DNA of 64,000 nt, from the NCBI RefSeq assembly GCF_000284375.1, contig NC_017249.1, positions 4,752,001 through 4,816,000 on the forward strand, given 5' to 3'. Made by a program: the position numbers and the translations under genes. The notes under the pieces were generated by a model that saw only the letters and a program-made list of their open reading frames with translations, made no database searches and had not been told where the DNA came from. The DNA comes from Bradyrhizobium japonicum USDA 6. GTDB lineage: Bacteria; Pseudomonadota; Alphaproteobacteria; Rhizobiales; Xanthobacteraceae. Of this stretch, positions 13,097 to 21,074 are shown in pieces. Within the stretch, counting starts at the first letter, position 1. The number at the start of each line of letters is the position of its first letter.

Positions 13097-13124
13097 AGCC
13101 ACAATCGCTGGTAGAGCCACAATC
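13089..13124. repeat. 18-base tandem duplication across the fabH stop
   Basis: GCTGGTAGAGCCACAATC occurs twice without spacer (13089-13106 and 13107-13124). The first copy contains the fabH stop codon; the second repeats the same bases after it. Perfect identity suggests a recent slippage event. Confidence 0.9.
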
Positions 13125-13182
13125 GATAAAATTTTGCCGGAATCAGCCGCGATTATCGATGCGTCTGCATTGATGAGCGCTG

Positions 13183-13211
13183 TTGACCGCCGTATCGTAA
13201 CCTCATAATTT
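13183..13211 (+). promoter_or_regulatory. Sigma-70-type promoter of ihfA
   Basis: TTGACC at 13183-13188, 17-base spacer, TAATTT at 13206-13211. Transcription would start near 13218, downstream of fabH and about 30 bases before the ihfA ATG, which supports the 13249 start over upstream codons. Confidence 0.6.
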
Positions 13212-13248
13212 CAGACAACAATTGTTCGCCGTGATGTGGGGCAGGGCG

Positions 13249-13590
13249 ATGACCGACCAAAGCAAAACCGTAACGCGTGTTGATCTCTGCGAGGCCGTCT
13301 ACCAGAAGGTGGGCTTGTCGCGCACGGAATCGTCTGCGTTCGTGGAACTCGTCCTGAAGGAAATCACCGACTGCCTCGAGAAGGGCGAGACGGTGAAATT
13401 GTCCTCTTTCGGCTCCTTCATGGTCCGCAAGAAGGGTCAGCGTATCGGTCGCAATCCGAAGACCGGCACCGAGGTTCCGATCTCGCCGCGCCGCGTCATG
13501 GTGTTCAAGCCGTCGGCGATCCTGAAGCAGCGGATCAACACCCAGCATCGCGGCAATGGCGACGCCAGCAAGGCTCAACCCGAGGCGTAA
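13249..13590 (+). CDS. ihfA: Integration host factor subunit alpha
   Basis: DNA-bending HU/IHF-family protein that, with IHF-beta, shapes promoters, including sigma-54 promoters, and nucleoid sites. 113 residues from ATG at 13249 with GGGCAGGG upstream. The fold is clear: [40 protein letters not shown] with the intercalating proline region, then [19 protein letters not shown] short charged C-terminal tail ([11 protein letters not shown]) is variable in the family. The MerR regulator follows after 24 bases, as in many relatives. Confidence 0.95.
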   Translation: MTDQSKTVTRVDLCEAVYQKVGLSRTESSAFVELVLKEITDCLEKGETVKLSSFGSFMVRKKGQRIGRNPKTGTEVPISPRRVMVFKPSAILKQRINTQHRGNGDASKAQPEA

Positions 13591-13614
13591 CCGCCTGCGC
13601 GAAGGATTTGGCAT

Positions 13615-14196
13615 TTGGACAAGGCGCCGGATGCGTTCCGAACCATCAGCGAAGTAGCGCAGGAACTCGACATTCCGCAGCACGTGCTGCGGTTCTGGGA
13701 GACCCGATTCTCCCAGATCAAGCCGATGAAGCGCAGCGGCGGCCGCCGCTACTACCGCCCCGACGACGTCGACCTGCTCAAGGGCATCCGCCGCCTGCTC
13801 TACGGGGAGGGCTACACCATCCGCGGGGTGCAGCGGATCCTCAAGGAGCACGGCGTCAAGTCGGTGCAGGGCCTCGCCGACGGCGCGGCCGCGGTCTCGT
13901 TCGGGGCCATCGAGGACGCCATCGGCCAGAGCCTGATGGAGCCGGACGACGACGAGGCGCTCATCAAGGGCGTCACGGATGCCGATGAAGACGACTACCA
14001 GGGCGACGAGGAGGAAGGCATCGACTTCCGCTTCACGGAGGTCGACGACGAGGACATCCTCACCACCTTCCGCAAGGGCGGCACTCCCGCCGCACCTGCC
14101 GGGCCCAGCGCCATCGACCGGGAGCGGCTCGGACGGGTGCTCGCCGACCTCGTGGCGTGCCGGGAGATGCTGGATCAGGCGCTGAAGGACGGCTAG
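13615..14196 (+). CDS. MerR-family transcriptional regulator
   Basis: 193 residues from a TTG start with AAGGA about ten bases upstream. The winged helix-turn-helix domain is at residues 9-80: [20 protein letters not shown], then [20 protein letters not shown] and a helix with [15 protein letters not shown]. The rest is an acidic linker ([15 protein letters not shown]) and a short helical end. No cysteines of metal-sensing MerR proteins are seen. It belongs to the conserved group next to ihfA; its target is unknown. Co-transcribed with ihfA. Confidence 0.9.
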   Translation: MDKAPDAFRTISEVAQELDIPQHVLRFWETRFSQIKPMKRSGGRRYYRPDDVDLLKGIRRLLYGEGYTIRGVQRILKEHGVKSVQGLADGAAAVSFGAIEDAIGQSLMEPDDDEALIKGVTDADEDDYQGDEEEGIDFRFTEVDDEDILTTFRKGGTPAAPAGPSAIDRERLGRVLADLVACREMLDQALKDG

Positions 14197-14267
14197 GGGC
14201 GCTTTCGCGAGCTTGGCCGGCAGTTCCGGGGCTGTGGGCACGGACGCCAAAATGCTGCGACCTCGCC

Positions 14268-14296
14268 TTGCGCAAAGCGGCGATCCTAGCTAATGG
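14268..14296 (+). promoter_or_regulatory. Probable promoter of tRNA-Pro
   Basis: TTGCGC (14268-14273), 17-base spacer, TAATGG (14291-14296), ten bases before the mature tRNA start. Spacing is ideal; the hexamers are moderate matches. Confidence 0.45.
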
Positions 14297-14305
14297 AACG
14301 ACGTT

Positions 14306-14383
14306 CGGAGCGTGGCGCAGCCCGGTTAGCGCACTAGTCTGGGAGACTAGGGGTCGGAGGTTCAAATCCTCTCGCTCCGACCA
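14306..14383 (+). tRNA. tRNA-Pro (anticodon GGG)
   Basis: 78-base cloverleaf: acceptor CGGAGCG pairs with CGCTCCG before A-CCA (CCA is encoded). The anticodon stem CTAGT/ACTAG encloses loop CTGGGAG with anticodon GGG. The T arm GGAGGTTCAAATCCTC is regular. A T-rich run follows immediately. The gene borders a gene-poor, lower-GC stretch, and tRNA-Pro genes are frequent integration sites, but no duplicated 3' end was found downstream in this window. Confidence 0.97.
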
Positions 14384-15199
14384 TTTTTTCCAACTCATCG
14401 GTGGATTGACCGTCGGCGTGGAGCCTGCTCCCGCGGTGTGTCGCATGCGCGACGACCGGTAGCGGGCGGATGCTTCTGGGGCGGAAAATTAAAATGTCGA
14501 AAACAACCCCATGCACAGTAGCGAAGTCATTGGCGAATTATGTTTTTCCGAATCGATTTGACGCGTCGGGCAAAACAGGAGCATGATGTCACCATGCCAG
14601 CCTGTGAGACGGGGGAATATTCACGACAGCTGCTTCAATGCATTGCGTCGCAGGGATCTGGGAGGCGCGACGTCCTGAGCGGAGCTGTCTTCTCCCCGCG
14701 CTATGATGTGTAACCTGTCCTGACGGCAAGCAAGCAGCGTCCGCGCCGCGCGAGTTTCACGGTAGCCGACCTCCCGGTTGCGAAGGTGCTCGGCCTGGTG
14801 CTTCCAACTTTTGTCCTGAGCGTCGGGGGACGCCAAAAGAAACCATTGAACTAGATCAGACAGCGCGACTTACCGAATGTCCTGGTGTTGGGCCGTTGGT
14901 TCCTGAAGTTCAACGACGACTAGCGCTGGCGTGAATTCCCTTTGGGACACGATGCCCCGATGGACACAATCTGCTCTCGGAGTCGTTGCGCGCGTCGCAT
15001 GGTCGGTGGGTGCGCCTAATGACCGTCAATGGCTTCGCAGGCATGATCCAACCGGACGACCACCTGTGGACGCGAGATCGGGGTTGCTAGGGTGGTGGTA
15101 GTCCGCCGCCCTTGGCGAGGTCGCGGACAGGTTTAAACGGTTTGGTAAGAATGGAGTATTGATATTGGGACGGGCCTGGGGACTCACGGGGTCCCTTAG
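14384..15199. other. Gene-poor region behind tRNA-Pro
   Basis: About 816 bases with lower G+C than the flanks and no open frame with convincing codon use. A 30-codon frame at 14494-14586 (MSKTTPCTVAKSLANY...) has no ribosome binding site. It may be a remnant of an element that integrated at the tRNA, but no integrase, repeat or transposase fragment was recognised. Confidence 0.5.
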
Positions 15200-15466
15200 A
15201 TGGAGCGTTCAGCGCGATCCAAACGAAAAGTGAGTCGAAAGCGCTGGGTTGTTTGTTACGGTAATTTCTCTATTGAATGTCGAGACGAAGATGGCGCGAA
15301 GAATTTGGCAGCCAAGCTGCATAAGCGCCGATACCGTGTCACAGCCCGGACAGCCGATGGCGTCTCACCTTCGTGGCGAGTAGAGCCAGACGAAATCGAC
15401 GAGTGGATATCTTCACCCACGCGCCCTAGTCGCTCGCCGCGGGTTCGGCCTACGAAGAATCGATGA
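15200..15466 (+). CDS. Small basic hypothetical protein
   Basis: 88 residues, very basic at both ends (MERSARSKRKVSRKRWVV and RPSRSPRVRPTKNR) with a more ordered middle (CYGNFSIECRDEDGAKNLA, then WRVEPDEIDEWISS). GGGGT lies seven bases before the ATG, a weak ribosome binding site. Its G+C is below that of the flanking housekeeping genes, in keeping with the acquired look of the region. No family recognised; the middle could be a small alpha/beta fold. It could also be a spurious frame. Confidence 0.5.
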   Translation: MERSARSKRKVSRKRWVVCYGNFSIECRDEDGAKNLAAKLHKRRYRVTARTADGVSPSWRVEPDEIDEWISSPTRPSRSPRVRPTKNR

Positions 15467-15614
15467 TTTGCGAAACACTCGACTTGGATAGCGGCTTCAG
15501 CACGTTGGTTTCGCCCGGGTCTAGTTCAACTTCGGACACACTCTAGCCCCGATTTGGCTGCTGGAATGCTGGCTCTCGCGACTCATCTGGAGTTGCAGCC
15601 AACTTGGGTCGAGA

Positions 15615-15731
15615 TTGGTTCCGCAGGAGGAACGAGCGCTCCTGCAGTTATCCAGCGATCGGTCTTGCGTGTGATCCATCGCAAGGCCTGTCAAGGCCCC
15701 AGTCTTCCCCATTGGCTGGGGCCTTCCTTTT
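15615..15731 (+). ncRNA. Candidate small RNA 1, ending at an orphan terminator
   Basis: No frame with coding character spans this stretch, yet it shows three consecutive hairpins: GCAGGAG/CTCCTGC (15623-15645), CTTGCG/CGCAAG (15664-15685) and a terminator stem (15693-15725). The 5' end is not defined and no strong promoter was identified. The call rests on the terminator without an associated gene. Confidence 0.3.
15693..15731 (+). terminator. Orphan terminator 1
   Basis: Ten-base perfect stem AAGGCCCCAG (15693-15702) and CTGGGGCCTT (15716-15725) with a 13-base loop, then CCTTTTG. There is no coding gene directly upstream on this strand. Confidence 0.6.
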
Positions 15732-15759
15732 GCGCCAGATCACAAAAATATTGGCATCG

Positions 15760-15944
15760 CGGTGTCTGAGGAACGACTCTCCAAGGGAGAGATTGAAAAA
15801 TCGGTCTGTGGCGAATCTGGACCTCCTCAAGGTCTCGCCATCCACCCGGAACGGCCCCACCGTCCGACGCGCGTTTGGCGATGGGCCGGTTTTCGTAGGT
15901 ATTCACTCAACTCCCGCCGGCTCACAAAGTCGGCGGGGTTTTTG
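15760..15944 (+). ncRNA. Candidate small RNA 2 with a CCTCCTC loop
   Basis: Between two terminators lies a non-coding stretch with four hairpins: CTCTCC/GGAGAG (15777-15791), GACC/GGTC around the loop TCCTCAA (15820-15834), CGGCCC/GGGCCG (15852-15888), and the terminator stem (15913-15937). The exposed ACCTCCTCAAGG can pair with Shine-Dalgarno sequences, a trait of several rhizobial trans-acting small RNAs. The 5' end is approximate; AATATT at 15747-15752 could be part of a -10 region. Confidence 0.4.
15913..15943 (+). terminator. Orphan terminator 2
   Basis: Stem CCCGCCG (15913-15919), loop, stem CGGCGGG (15931-15937), then GTTTTTG. Strong signal on the plus strand; it faces the 3' end of the small minus-strand gene at 15947. 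Confidence 0.7.
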
Positions 15945-15946
15945 AG

Positions 15947-16159
15947 CTAGCCGTCTTGGCATCGGACTCCGAAGTCGTCGCAGGTGCGAGCGAAGGCATC
16001 TGTAGCATTTGCGTCTTCAAAGCAAAAAAGTGTGCCGACGTCGGCACGATCGATCCACCAGTCGACCTTGTTCGCCTTCGCAATGCGGGAGGCCTCTCCG
16101 CGCAGTAGGTCGAGCTGTCTTCCGGCGGCATGGACTATCAGGCAATTTTTCTTGGGCAT
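15947..16159 (-). CDS. Small hypothetical protein
   Basis: 70 residues from the ATG at 16159, chosen because GAGGAC lies eight bases upstream (minus strand) and homology-like regularity begins there: MPKKNCLIVHAAGRQLDLL, ASRIAKANKVDWWIDRADV, ending CDDFGVRCQDG. A longer frame to 16252 has no ribosome binding site. The mix suggests a small alpha/beta protein with three cysteines; no family recognised. It ends beside a terminator that belongs to the opposite strand. Confidence 0.6.
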   Translation of the reverse strand: MPKKNCLIVHAAGRQLDLLRGEASRIAKANKVDWWIDRADVGTLFCFEDANATDAFARTCDDFGVRCQDG

Positions 16160-16316
16160 ATGTTTTGTCCTCAATTGGAAAGCTGAATTCATCGCCATCA
16201 AAAATGGAAAACTCATGGCCATGGGCTCGGCTCCATGCAGCCCGCAGATCAATCAACTGCTTGGCAGGATGCCCGCTCTCCCGCGTCGAGCGCACATGAG
16301 GCGACGTTTTCGCAAA

Positions 16317-16988
16317 CTACCTCAAATATCCCGCCACCATCCGCGTCGTCTCGTCCACCAGCGTCCGCACCATCTTCTCCGACAGCATCTCGGCCGGGTT
16401 CAGCACCGTGTTGTGCGCGACTGCCTCGATCGCGCTGACGCACATGAAGGCTGCCAGTCCTGGATCGATCTTGCGCATCTCCTTGCGGTGGTTTTCGAGA
16501 TAGGTGCGGACGAGGCCGTGGACCTCGTGATTGAAGGCTTCGACCTCGGCGAGCCGGCCGGAGCGTGGAATCTGCTCGGCGAGGACGCGGTGCAGGTCCG
16601 GGTCGATGTGATGGGCCTCGATCGCGACGGTGACGAGGCGGCGCACGGCCCTTTCGATCGGCATGTCAGCGACCTCGACGAACGCGGCGCGAACGATTTT
16701 CATGATCTCGTCGTTGTGGCGATCGATGACAGCGACAACCAGCGCCTCCTTGCTGGGAAAATACTGGTAGAGCGAGCCGACGCTGACGCCGGCGATTTCG
16801 GCGATGCGGTTGGTGCTGGTCTTCTCAAAACCTTCGCGGACCAGAATGCGAGCGGTTGCCTCGACCAACGCGTCGACGGTGGCGCGGGATCGCTCCTGCG
16901 AGGCATTTTTCCGGGGTTTTGTCGGCGGTTTGCGGGCCACGGCCTTGTGATCTGAATGCGAGTAGGAAAAGCGAGTGAATGCTCGCAT
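16317..16988 (-). CDS. TetR/AcrR-family transcriptional regulator
   Basis: 223 residues from ATG at 16988. The TetR DNA-binding domain is at about residues 26-75: ATVDALVEATARILVREGF, then TSTNRIAEIAGVSVGSLYQY and FPSKEALVVAVIDRH. The ligand domain has no recognised signature. It is divergent from an alpha/beta hydrolase 73 bases away, a common regulator-target arrangement. The -10-like TATAAT (16987-16992 on the minus strand) overlaps the ATG, so the true start may be a GTG near 16940, or the message may be leaderless; the N-terminal 16 residues are therefore uncertain. Confidence 0.88.
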   Translation of the reverse strand: MRAFTRFSYSHSDHKAVARKPPTKPRKNASQERSRATVDALVEATARILVREGFEKTSTNRIAEIAGVSVGSLYQYFPSKEALVVAVIDRHNDEIMKIVRAAFVEVADMPIERAVRRLVTVAIEAHHIDPDLHRVLAEQIPRSGRLAEVEAFNHEVHGLVRTYLENHRKEMRKIDPGLAAFMCVSAIEAVAHNTVLNPAEMLSEKMVRTLVDETTRMVAGYLR

Positions 16989-16992
16989 TATA
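16971..16992 (-). promoter_or_regulatory. Probable TetR autoregulatory operator and -10 region
   Basis: Inverted repeat GCGAG-N6-CTCGC at 16971-16986 lies directly after TATAAT (minus strand, 16987-16992), at the expected transcription start of the TetR gene. This is the usual place of an autorepressor site. Confidence 0.4.
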
Positions 16993-17061
16993 TCCGCAAG
17001 TGGCGGCGGGTCGGCAAGCCTCTTTGTCGCCGTGTCGAAAGAGCCAGATGGGGATGTGGCC

Positions 17062-18036
17062 ATGAGCGTTGCCAGAATCGTGTCGGCCTTGCAGTTCTGT
17101 CCGGGTGGTTGCGTCTTCGGCGCCCCGGCCCGGCGCGATCCCGCGCCAAGCCTGCAAAGCCGTGCCCTCAACCTGCTCCTGCGGCAGCTTCCGTACAAGC
17201 AACAGCTCGCGTCCGCCGAGGCCGTGCAGGAGCATGTCCAGAAGCTCGCCTTGCAACCGGTCTCGTTCGAGCCGCCGAATCTGGGCCGCGGCGTCGAGGT
17301 GACATTGACCAAGATGGGCGGATGGCCGGTCTATTACACGGCGCCGTCGTCGGGCCATGAGGGCTGCAACCACGTCATGTTCCTGCACGGCGGTGGCTTC
17401 ATCAACGAGATCGTGCCGGCGCATTGGCGCTTTGTCGCCCAGATGACGCGCAAGGCGCGCATCGTGTGCGTCGTGCCGATCTATCCGCTTGCGCCGCGCG
17501 CGACAGCGAAGGATGTCGTGCCGGCGACGGCCGAGCTGTTGCGGATGCTGCTGGAGGATGCCGGGCCCTCAAAGGTGACGGTGGTCGGCAATTCCGCCGG
17601 AGCTAGCCTGGCGCTCGCCGCCTGCCAGTGGCTGCGCGACCGCGGGCATCGGCAGCCGGGCCGGATGATGCTGATCTCGCCGGCGGCCGATGCATCGGTC
17701 AGCCGCCCGGAGCAGGTCGAGATCGCGGCGCGCGATCCGATCCAGGACATTCCGGGGATCATCGAGGCGGGGCGGCTCTATGCCGGCGAGCTCGATGTCG
17801 GTCATCCCTTCGTCAGCCCGCTCAACGGCGCCTTCCGCGCGCTGGCGCCGATGACGATCTTCTCGGGCACGCGCGACCTTCTCTATCCCGATAGCGTCGA
17901 TCTCGCGGAGCGGGCGAGGGCGGCGGGCGTGGCGGTCGAGTTGCATCTGCTCCGTGACCAGCCGCACAATTTCGCGCTGATGCCGACGCCGGAAGGGCGA
18001 CGGGCGCGTGCGATCATTCTGCGTGCAGTGGCTTAA
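17062..18036 (+). CDS. Alpha/beta hydrolase (hormone-sensitive-lipase type)
   Basis: Esterase-like enzyme of 324 residues from ATG at 17062 with GGGGA upstream; a start at 16975 would run through the regulator's promoter. The oxyanion motif is HGGGF (about residue 111) and the nucleophile is Ser in GNSAGAS (about 180). The acid is Asp in SGTRDLLYPD and the base His in QPHNFALMP, so the triad is complete. The N-terminal 90 residues are a helical cap. Divergent from a TetR regulator that probably controls it. Substrate unknown. Confidence 0.9.
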   Translation: MSVARIVSALQFCPGGCVFGAPARRDPAPSLQSRALNLLLRQLPYKQQLASAEAVQEHVQKLALQPVSFEPPNLGRGVEVTLTKMGGWPVYYTAPSSGHEGCNHVMFLHGGGFINEIVPAHWRFVAQMTRKARIVCVVPIYPLAPRATAKDVVPATAELLRMLLEDAGPSKVTVVGNSAGASLALAACQWLRDRGHRQPGRMMLISPAADASVSRPEQVEIAARDPIQDIPGIIEAGRLYAGELDVGHPFVSPLNGAFRALAPMTIFSGTRDLLYPDSVDLAERARAAGVAVELHLLRDQPHNFALMPTPEGRRARAIILRAVA

Positions 18037-18158
18037 AGGAAGGGCGTGATCGTTGTCACAGAGGCGCGCCGCCGCAATGGGGTCTGGCGCTAGCGGTTCC
18101 CGCGCGGAGAGACCAGGCGGCCTCCGGGGCGTTTCCTCATCCGTAGTCTTGCGGGGCC

Positions 18159-18398
18159 TTAGGCGTGGCCCTTGATCTCGTAGTGGCCCGGCACGCATTT
18201 GTAGCGCTCGAGGCGCCAATTGGCGTGATAGATCGGATGCTCGCCCATCCATTTGGCAAGCGGGGCCTGTGCGCCGATCGCGCACTGCATCATCGATATC
18301 TCGGGCGTCATGTTGCTGTCGGTCACGATTTCCTCGATGCAACTGCCTGAGCTGGCTGCGCTCAGCCGGCAGAGCACGGCAACCACGGTCACGAACAT
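18159..18398 (-). CDS. Small secreted or membrane-anchored hypothetical protein
   Basis: 79 residues from ATG at 18398, with GAGGTGA seven bases upstream. MFVTVVAVLCRLSAASSGSC is a short hydrophobic leader. The rest (EEIVTDSNMTPEISMMQCAI, then YKCVPGHYEIKGHA) carries three cysteines, suggesting disulfides outside the cytoplasm. Small proteins of this look are common as conserved hypotheticals in Bradyrhizobium (my recollection, not tested). The frame extending to 18749 is not supported. Convergent with the hydrolase gene. Confidence 0.7.
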   Translation of the reverse strand: MFVTVVAVLCRLSAASSGSCIEEIVTDSNMTPEISMMQCAIGAQAPLAKWMGEHPIYHANWRLERYKCVPGHYEIKGHA

Positions 18399-18739
18399 TC
18401 CAGTCACCTCATCGGTAGTTTCAGACCACGAAGAGGATGCAAGCGGAGTGCCAGAGCCTGTGACACAAACAACACGCTGGCCTGGCCGACCCGACCCAGC
18501 GTCCATCCCCATTTGGTGATTCGGATTGTAAAAAATTGCCCATAAACCGAAGCCGGGCAAATACGGGGAATCCCCAAGGAAAAGGGCGCGGGAGGATCGC
18601 AGGAATGAGCGATTGTGGGGGCAGCGCCGCGCGAACCGCCCCTTCACAAGGCCTGCGCAGGCGATAGGCTCGGAAGCGGGCGGATACTCGTCAAAAGAGC
18701 GGGACCGCCACAGAACCAAAGGAAACGCGAGGGCAGACC
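18399..18739. other. Divergent intergenic region
   Basis: 341 bases between the small secreted protein gene and the DapA-like gene. It holds an AT-rich patch (GTAAAAAATTG near 18527) and GGGG-AAT-CCCC at 18565-18575, which could be regulatory. No gene or clear promoter could be assigned. Confidence 0.4.
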
Positions 18740-19648
18740 ATGAAGGCACGACCGACCGGCGTGATCCCGCCGATGACGACGCCGTTCCGGAAGGACGGCG
18801 AGATCGACTTGGGGCTGGTGGCGCCCCAGGTCGACTGGATGATCGGCGCGGGCGCGCATGGCGTTGCGGCCGGCGGGTCGACCGGCGAAGGCCACACGCT
18901 CGATCACGAGGAATATCGCGACCTGATGGCCGCGACGGTCGAGGCGGTGAAGGGACGCATTCCCGTGATCGCCGGCATCATCGTGGACTCCACGCGCGAT
19001 GCGATCCGCCGCGGCAAGCTCGTGCGCGACATGAATGTTGCGGCACTCCAGGTCACGCCGGTGCACTATCTGTTCAAGCCCGATGACGAGGCGATGGTCG
19101 CGCACTTCCGCGCCATGGCGGACGAGACCGGCATGCCCATCATCATCTACAACGTGGTGCCGTGGTCCTATCTGTCGCCGACGCTGCTGGTGCGGATCAT
19201 GACCGAGGTGCCGCTGGTGGTCGGCGTCAAGCAGAGCGCGGGCGATCTCAAGCTGTTCGCGGATCTCATGATGATGGCGCCGGACAAGCTGATCTACAGC
19301 GCGGTCGATGCCCTCATGTATCCGTCCTACACGCTCGGCGCCCATGGCTCGATCGCCGCGATCCTGACCGCGGCGCCGCATGCCTCCGTCGCGCTGTGGG
19401 ATGCGGTGAAGGCGGGCGACCATCCGCGCGCGCTCGACCTGCACAAGAAGCTGCTGACGCTGTGGAACGCCGTTATCGCCGACAATCTGCCGGCCTGCAC
19501 GCGTTACGCCCAGACGCTCCAGGGCTTGCCGAAGACTTATCCGCGCGCGCCGATGCCGGAGGCCTCGCCGGCGCAGCAGGCCGCCACCCGCAAGGCGCTG
19601 GAGGCACTCGGCGCGTTGGACGGGGTGCGCGTCGAAGCGGCCGAATAG
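18740..19648 (+). CDS. Dihydrodipicolinate synthase/N-acetylneuraminate lyase family protein
   Basis: Class I aldolase-type TIM barrel of 302 residues. Features: GVIPPMTTPFRKDGEID, the phosphate/carboxylate loop AGGSTGEGHTL, the tyrosine in PIIIYNVVPW (about 138), and the Schiff-base lysine in VGVKQSAGD. The family covers lysine synthesis, sialic acid cleavage and sugar-acid aldolases; the context (an SDR gene follows) favours catabolism of a keto acid rather than lysine synthesis, so dapA is not assigned. Confidence 0.88.
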   Translation: MKARPTGVIPPMTTPFRKDGEIDLGLVAPQVDWMIGAGAHGVAAGGSTGEGHTLDHEEYRDLMAATVEAVKGRIPVIAGIIVDSTRDAIRRGKLVRDMNVAALQVTPVHYLFKPDDEAMVAHFRAMADETGMPIIIYNVVPWSYLSPTLLVRIMTEVPLVVGVKQSAGDLKLFADLMMMAPDKLIYSAVDALMYPSYTLGAHGSIAAILTAAPHASVALWDAVKAGDHPRALDLHKKLLTLWNAVIADNLPACTRYAQTLQGLPKTYPRAPMPEASPAQQAATRKALEALGALDGVRVEAAE

Positions 19649-19793
19649 TCCGCGGGCCGAAATAACTGATGTGAAGATGGCAGCGCCGATCCGCTTTTAC
19701 CTGCGGATGCGGCGCTGCTACATTTTGCGCGCGCCGCGATGCGCGGCGCCAGCTGTGAAGAAACATACCGACAAGGGGAGGGACCGAAGTCCC

Positions 19794-20765
19794 ATGAAGG
19801 ATTTTGCAGGAAAGATCGCCGTCATCACCGGCGGCGGCACGGGGATGGGACGCGAGCTCGCACGGCAGCTCGTCGCGGAGGGCTGCAATGTCGCGATGTG
19901 CGACGTCTCGGAGGCCGCGATGGCCGAGACCAAGCGATTGTGCGAGGTCGAAAAGCTGCCGCAGGGCCTGCGGGTCACGACCCATGTCGCCGACGTTTCG
20001 ATCGAGGATCATCTCAAGCGGTTTCGCGATGAGCTCGCCGAGCAGCAGAAGACCGATCGGATCCATCTCCTGTTCAACAATGCCGGCATCGGTGGCGGCG
20101 GCAGCCTGTTCACCAACACGCGCGAGCAGTGGGAGCGTACCTTCAACATCTGCTGGGGCGGCGTCTATCTCGGCGTGCGCACCTTCCTGCCGATGCTGGT
20201 GGCGGCGGATGAGGCCCACATCGTCAACACCGCGAGCGTCAACGGCTTCTGGGCCTCGATCGGGATGAACCAGGCGCACACCGCCTACAGCTCGGCCAAG
20301 TTCGCGGTGAAAGGATTTACCGAAGCGCTGATCAACGACCTTCGCCTGCACGCACCGCATGTCAAATGCTCGGTGGTGATGCCCGGCCATATCGGCACCT
20401 CGATCGTCTCCAATTCGCGCAAGGTGCAGAGCGCCGACGGGTCGGAGCGGCTCAATGCCGACGAGGTCGCGCTGACCCGCAAGCGCATGGTCGCGGCCGG
20501 CGTGCCGGATGCTGACAAGATGTCGGACGAGGACATCCAGGCTGCGTTCGCCGAACGCGCCCGCAGCTTCCTCGAGGACGCGCCGACGACGGCTGCGCAG
20601 GCCGCGAAGATCATCCTCGACGGGGTCAAGGCGGAGCGGTGGCGCATTCTTGTGGGCGAAGACGCAAAGCGCCTTGACGGACGCGTGCGCGCAACGCCGG
20701 AGCAGGCCTATGACCGTGCCTTCTATGAAAGCTTTACGCAGGAAGTTGGCTGGCGGCTCGGTTGA
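19794..20765 (+). CDS. SDR-family NAD(P)-dependent oxidoreductase
   Basis: 323 residues from ATG at 19794 (MKDFAGKIAVITGGGTGMG), preceded by AAGGGGAGGG. The Rossmann motif TGGGTGMG is at residue 12, NNAGIGGGG near 90, and the catalytic Ser-Tyr-Lys as NTASVNG and AYSSAKFAV. A C-terminal extension of about 80 residues is longer than in the minimal SDR core. It follows the DapA-like gene by 145 bases in the same direction. Substrate cannot be told. Confidence 0.9.
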   Translation: MKDFAGKIAVITGGGTGMGRELARQLVAEGCNVAMCDVSEAAMAETKRLCEVEKLPQGLRVTTHVADVSIEDHLKRFRDELAEQQKTDRIHLLFNNAGIGGGGSLFTNTREQWERTFNICWGGVYLGVRTFLPMLVAADEAHIVNTASVNGFWASIGMNQAHTAYSSAKFAVKGFTEALINDLRLHAPHVKCSVVMPGHIGTSIVSNSRKVQSADGSERLNADEVALTRKRMVAAGVPDADKMSDEDIQAAFAERARSFLEDAPTTAAQAAKIILDGVKAERWRILVGEDAKRLDGRVRATPEQAYDRAFYESFTQEVGWRLG

Positions 20766-20822
20766 GTCGGTTTGACTGAGACTGTCAACGAGCGTCCGCC
20801 TATGTAGGTATGACGACCATCA

Positions 20823-20899
20823 TGGCAAGAGGTGCGGACGTATTATTACGCAGGTAATTTACATGTTACGCAGGTAACTTTACGTGCCACCTCTTGCCA
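20823..20899. promoter_or_regulatory. Inverted repeat enclosing two 12-base operator-like repeats
   Basis: Perfect 12-base arms TGGCAAGAGGTG (20823-20834) and CACCTCTTGCCA (20888-20899) flank two identical TTACGCAGGTAA boxes at 20846-20857 and 20866-20877, exactly 20 bases apart. Each box is itself partly symmetric (TTAC-N4-GTAA). It lies in the 309-base gap upstream of the FrsA-like gene; two same-face binding sites for a dimeric regulator would fit. Confidence 0.5.
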
Positions 20900-21074
20900 A
20901 TTTCCGACGCCTTATGACGATTTGGAATGTCACGCATGCGACAGGCCCGATCGTTCAAGCAATGTTCAAGCGATGGTGATGTGAAACGGGTCTCATTCGG
21001 CGCACGGCAGCTTGGTTGGTGAACCAAAATAGTTTAGTCAATCAGGGGTAACGCCATCATAAAGCGTAGCTCCG

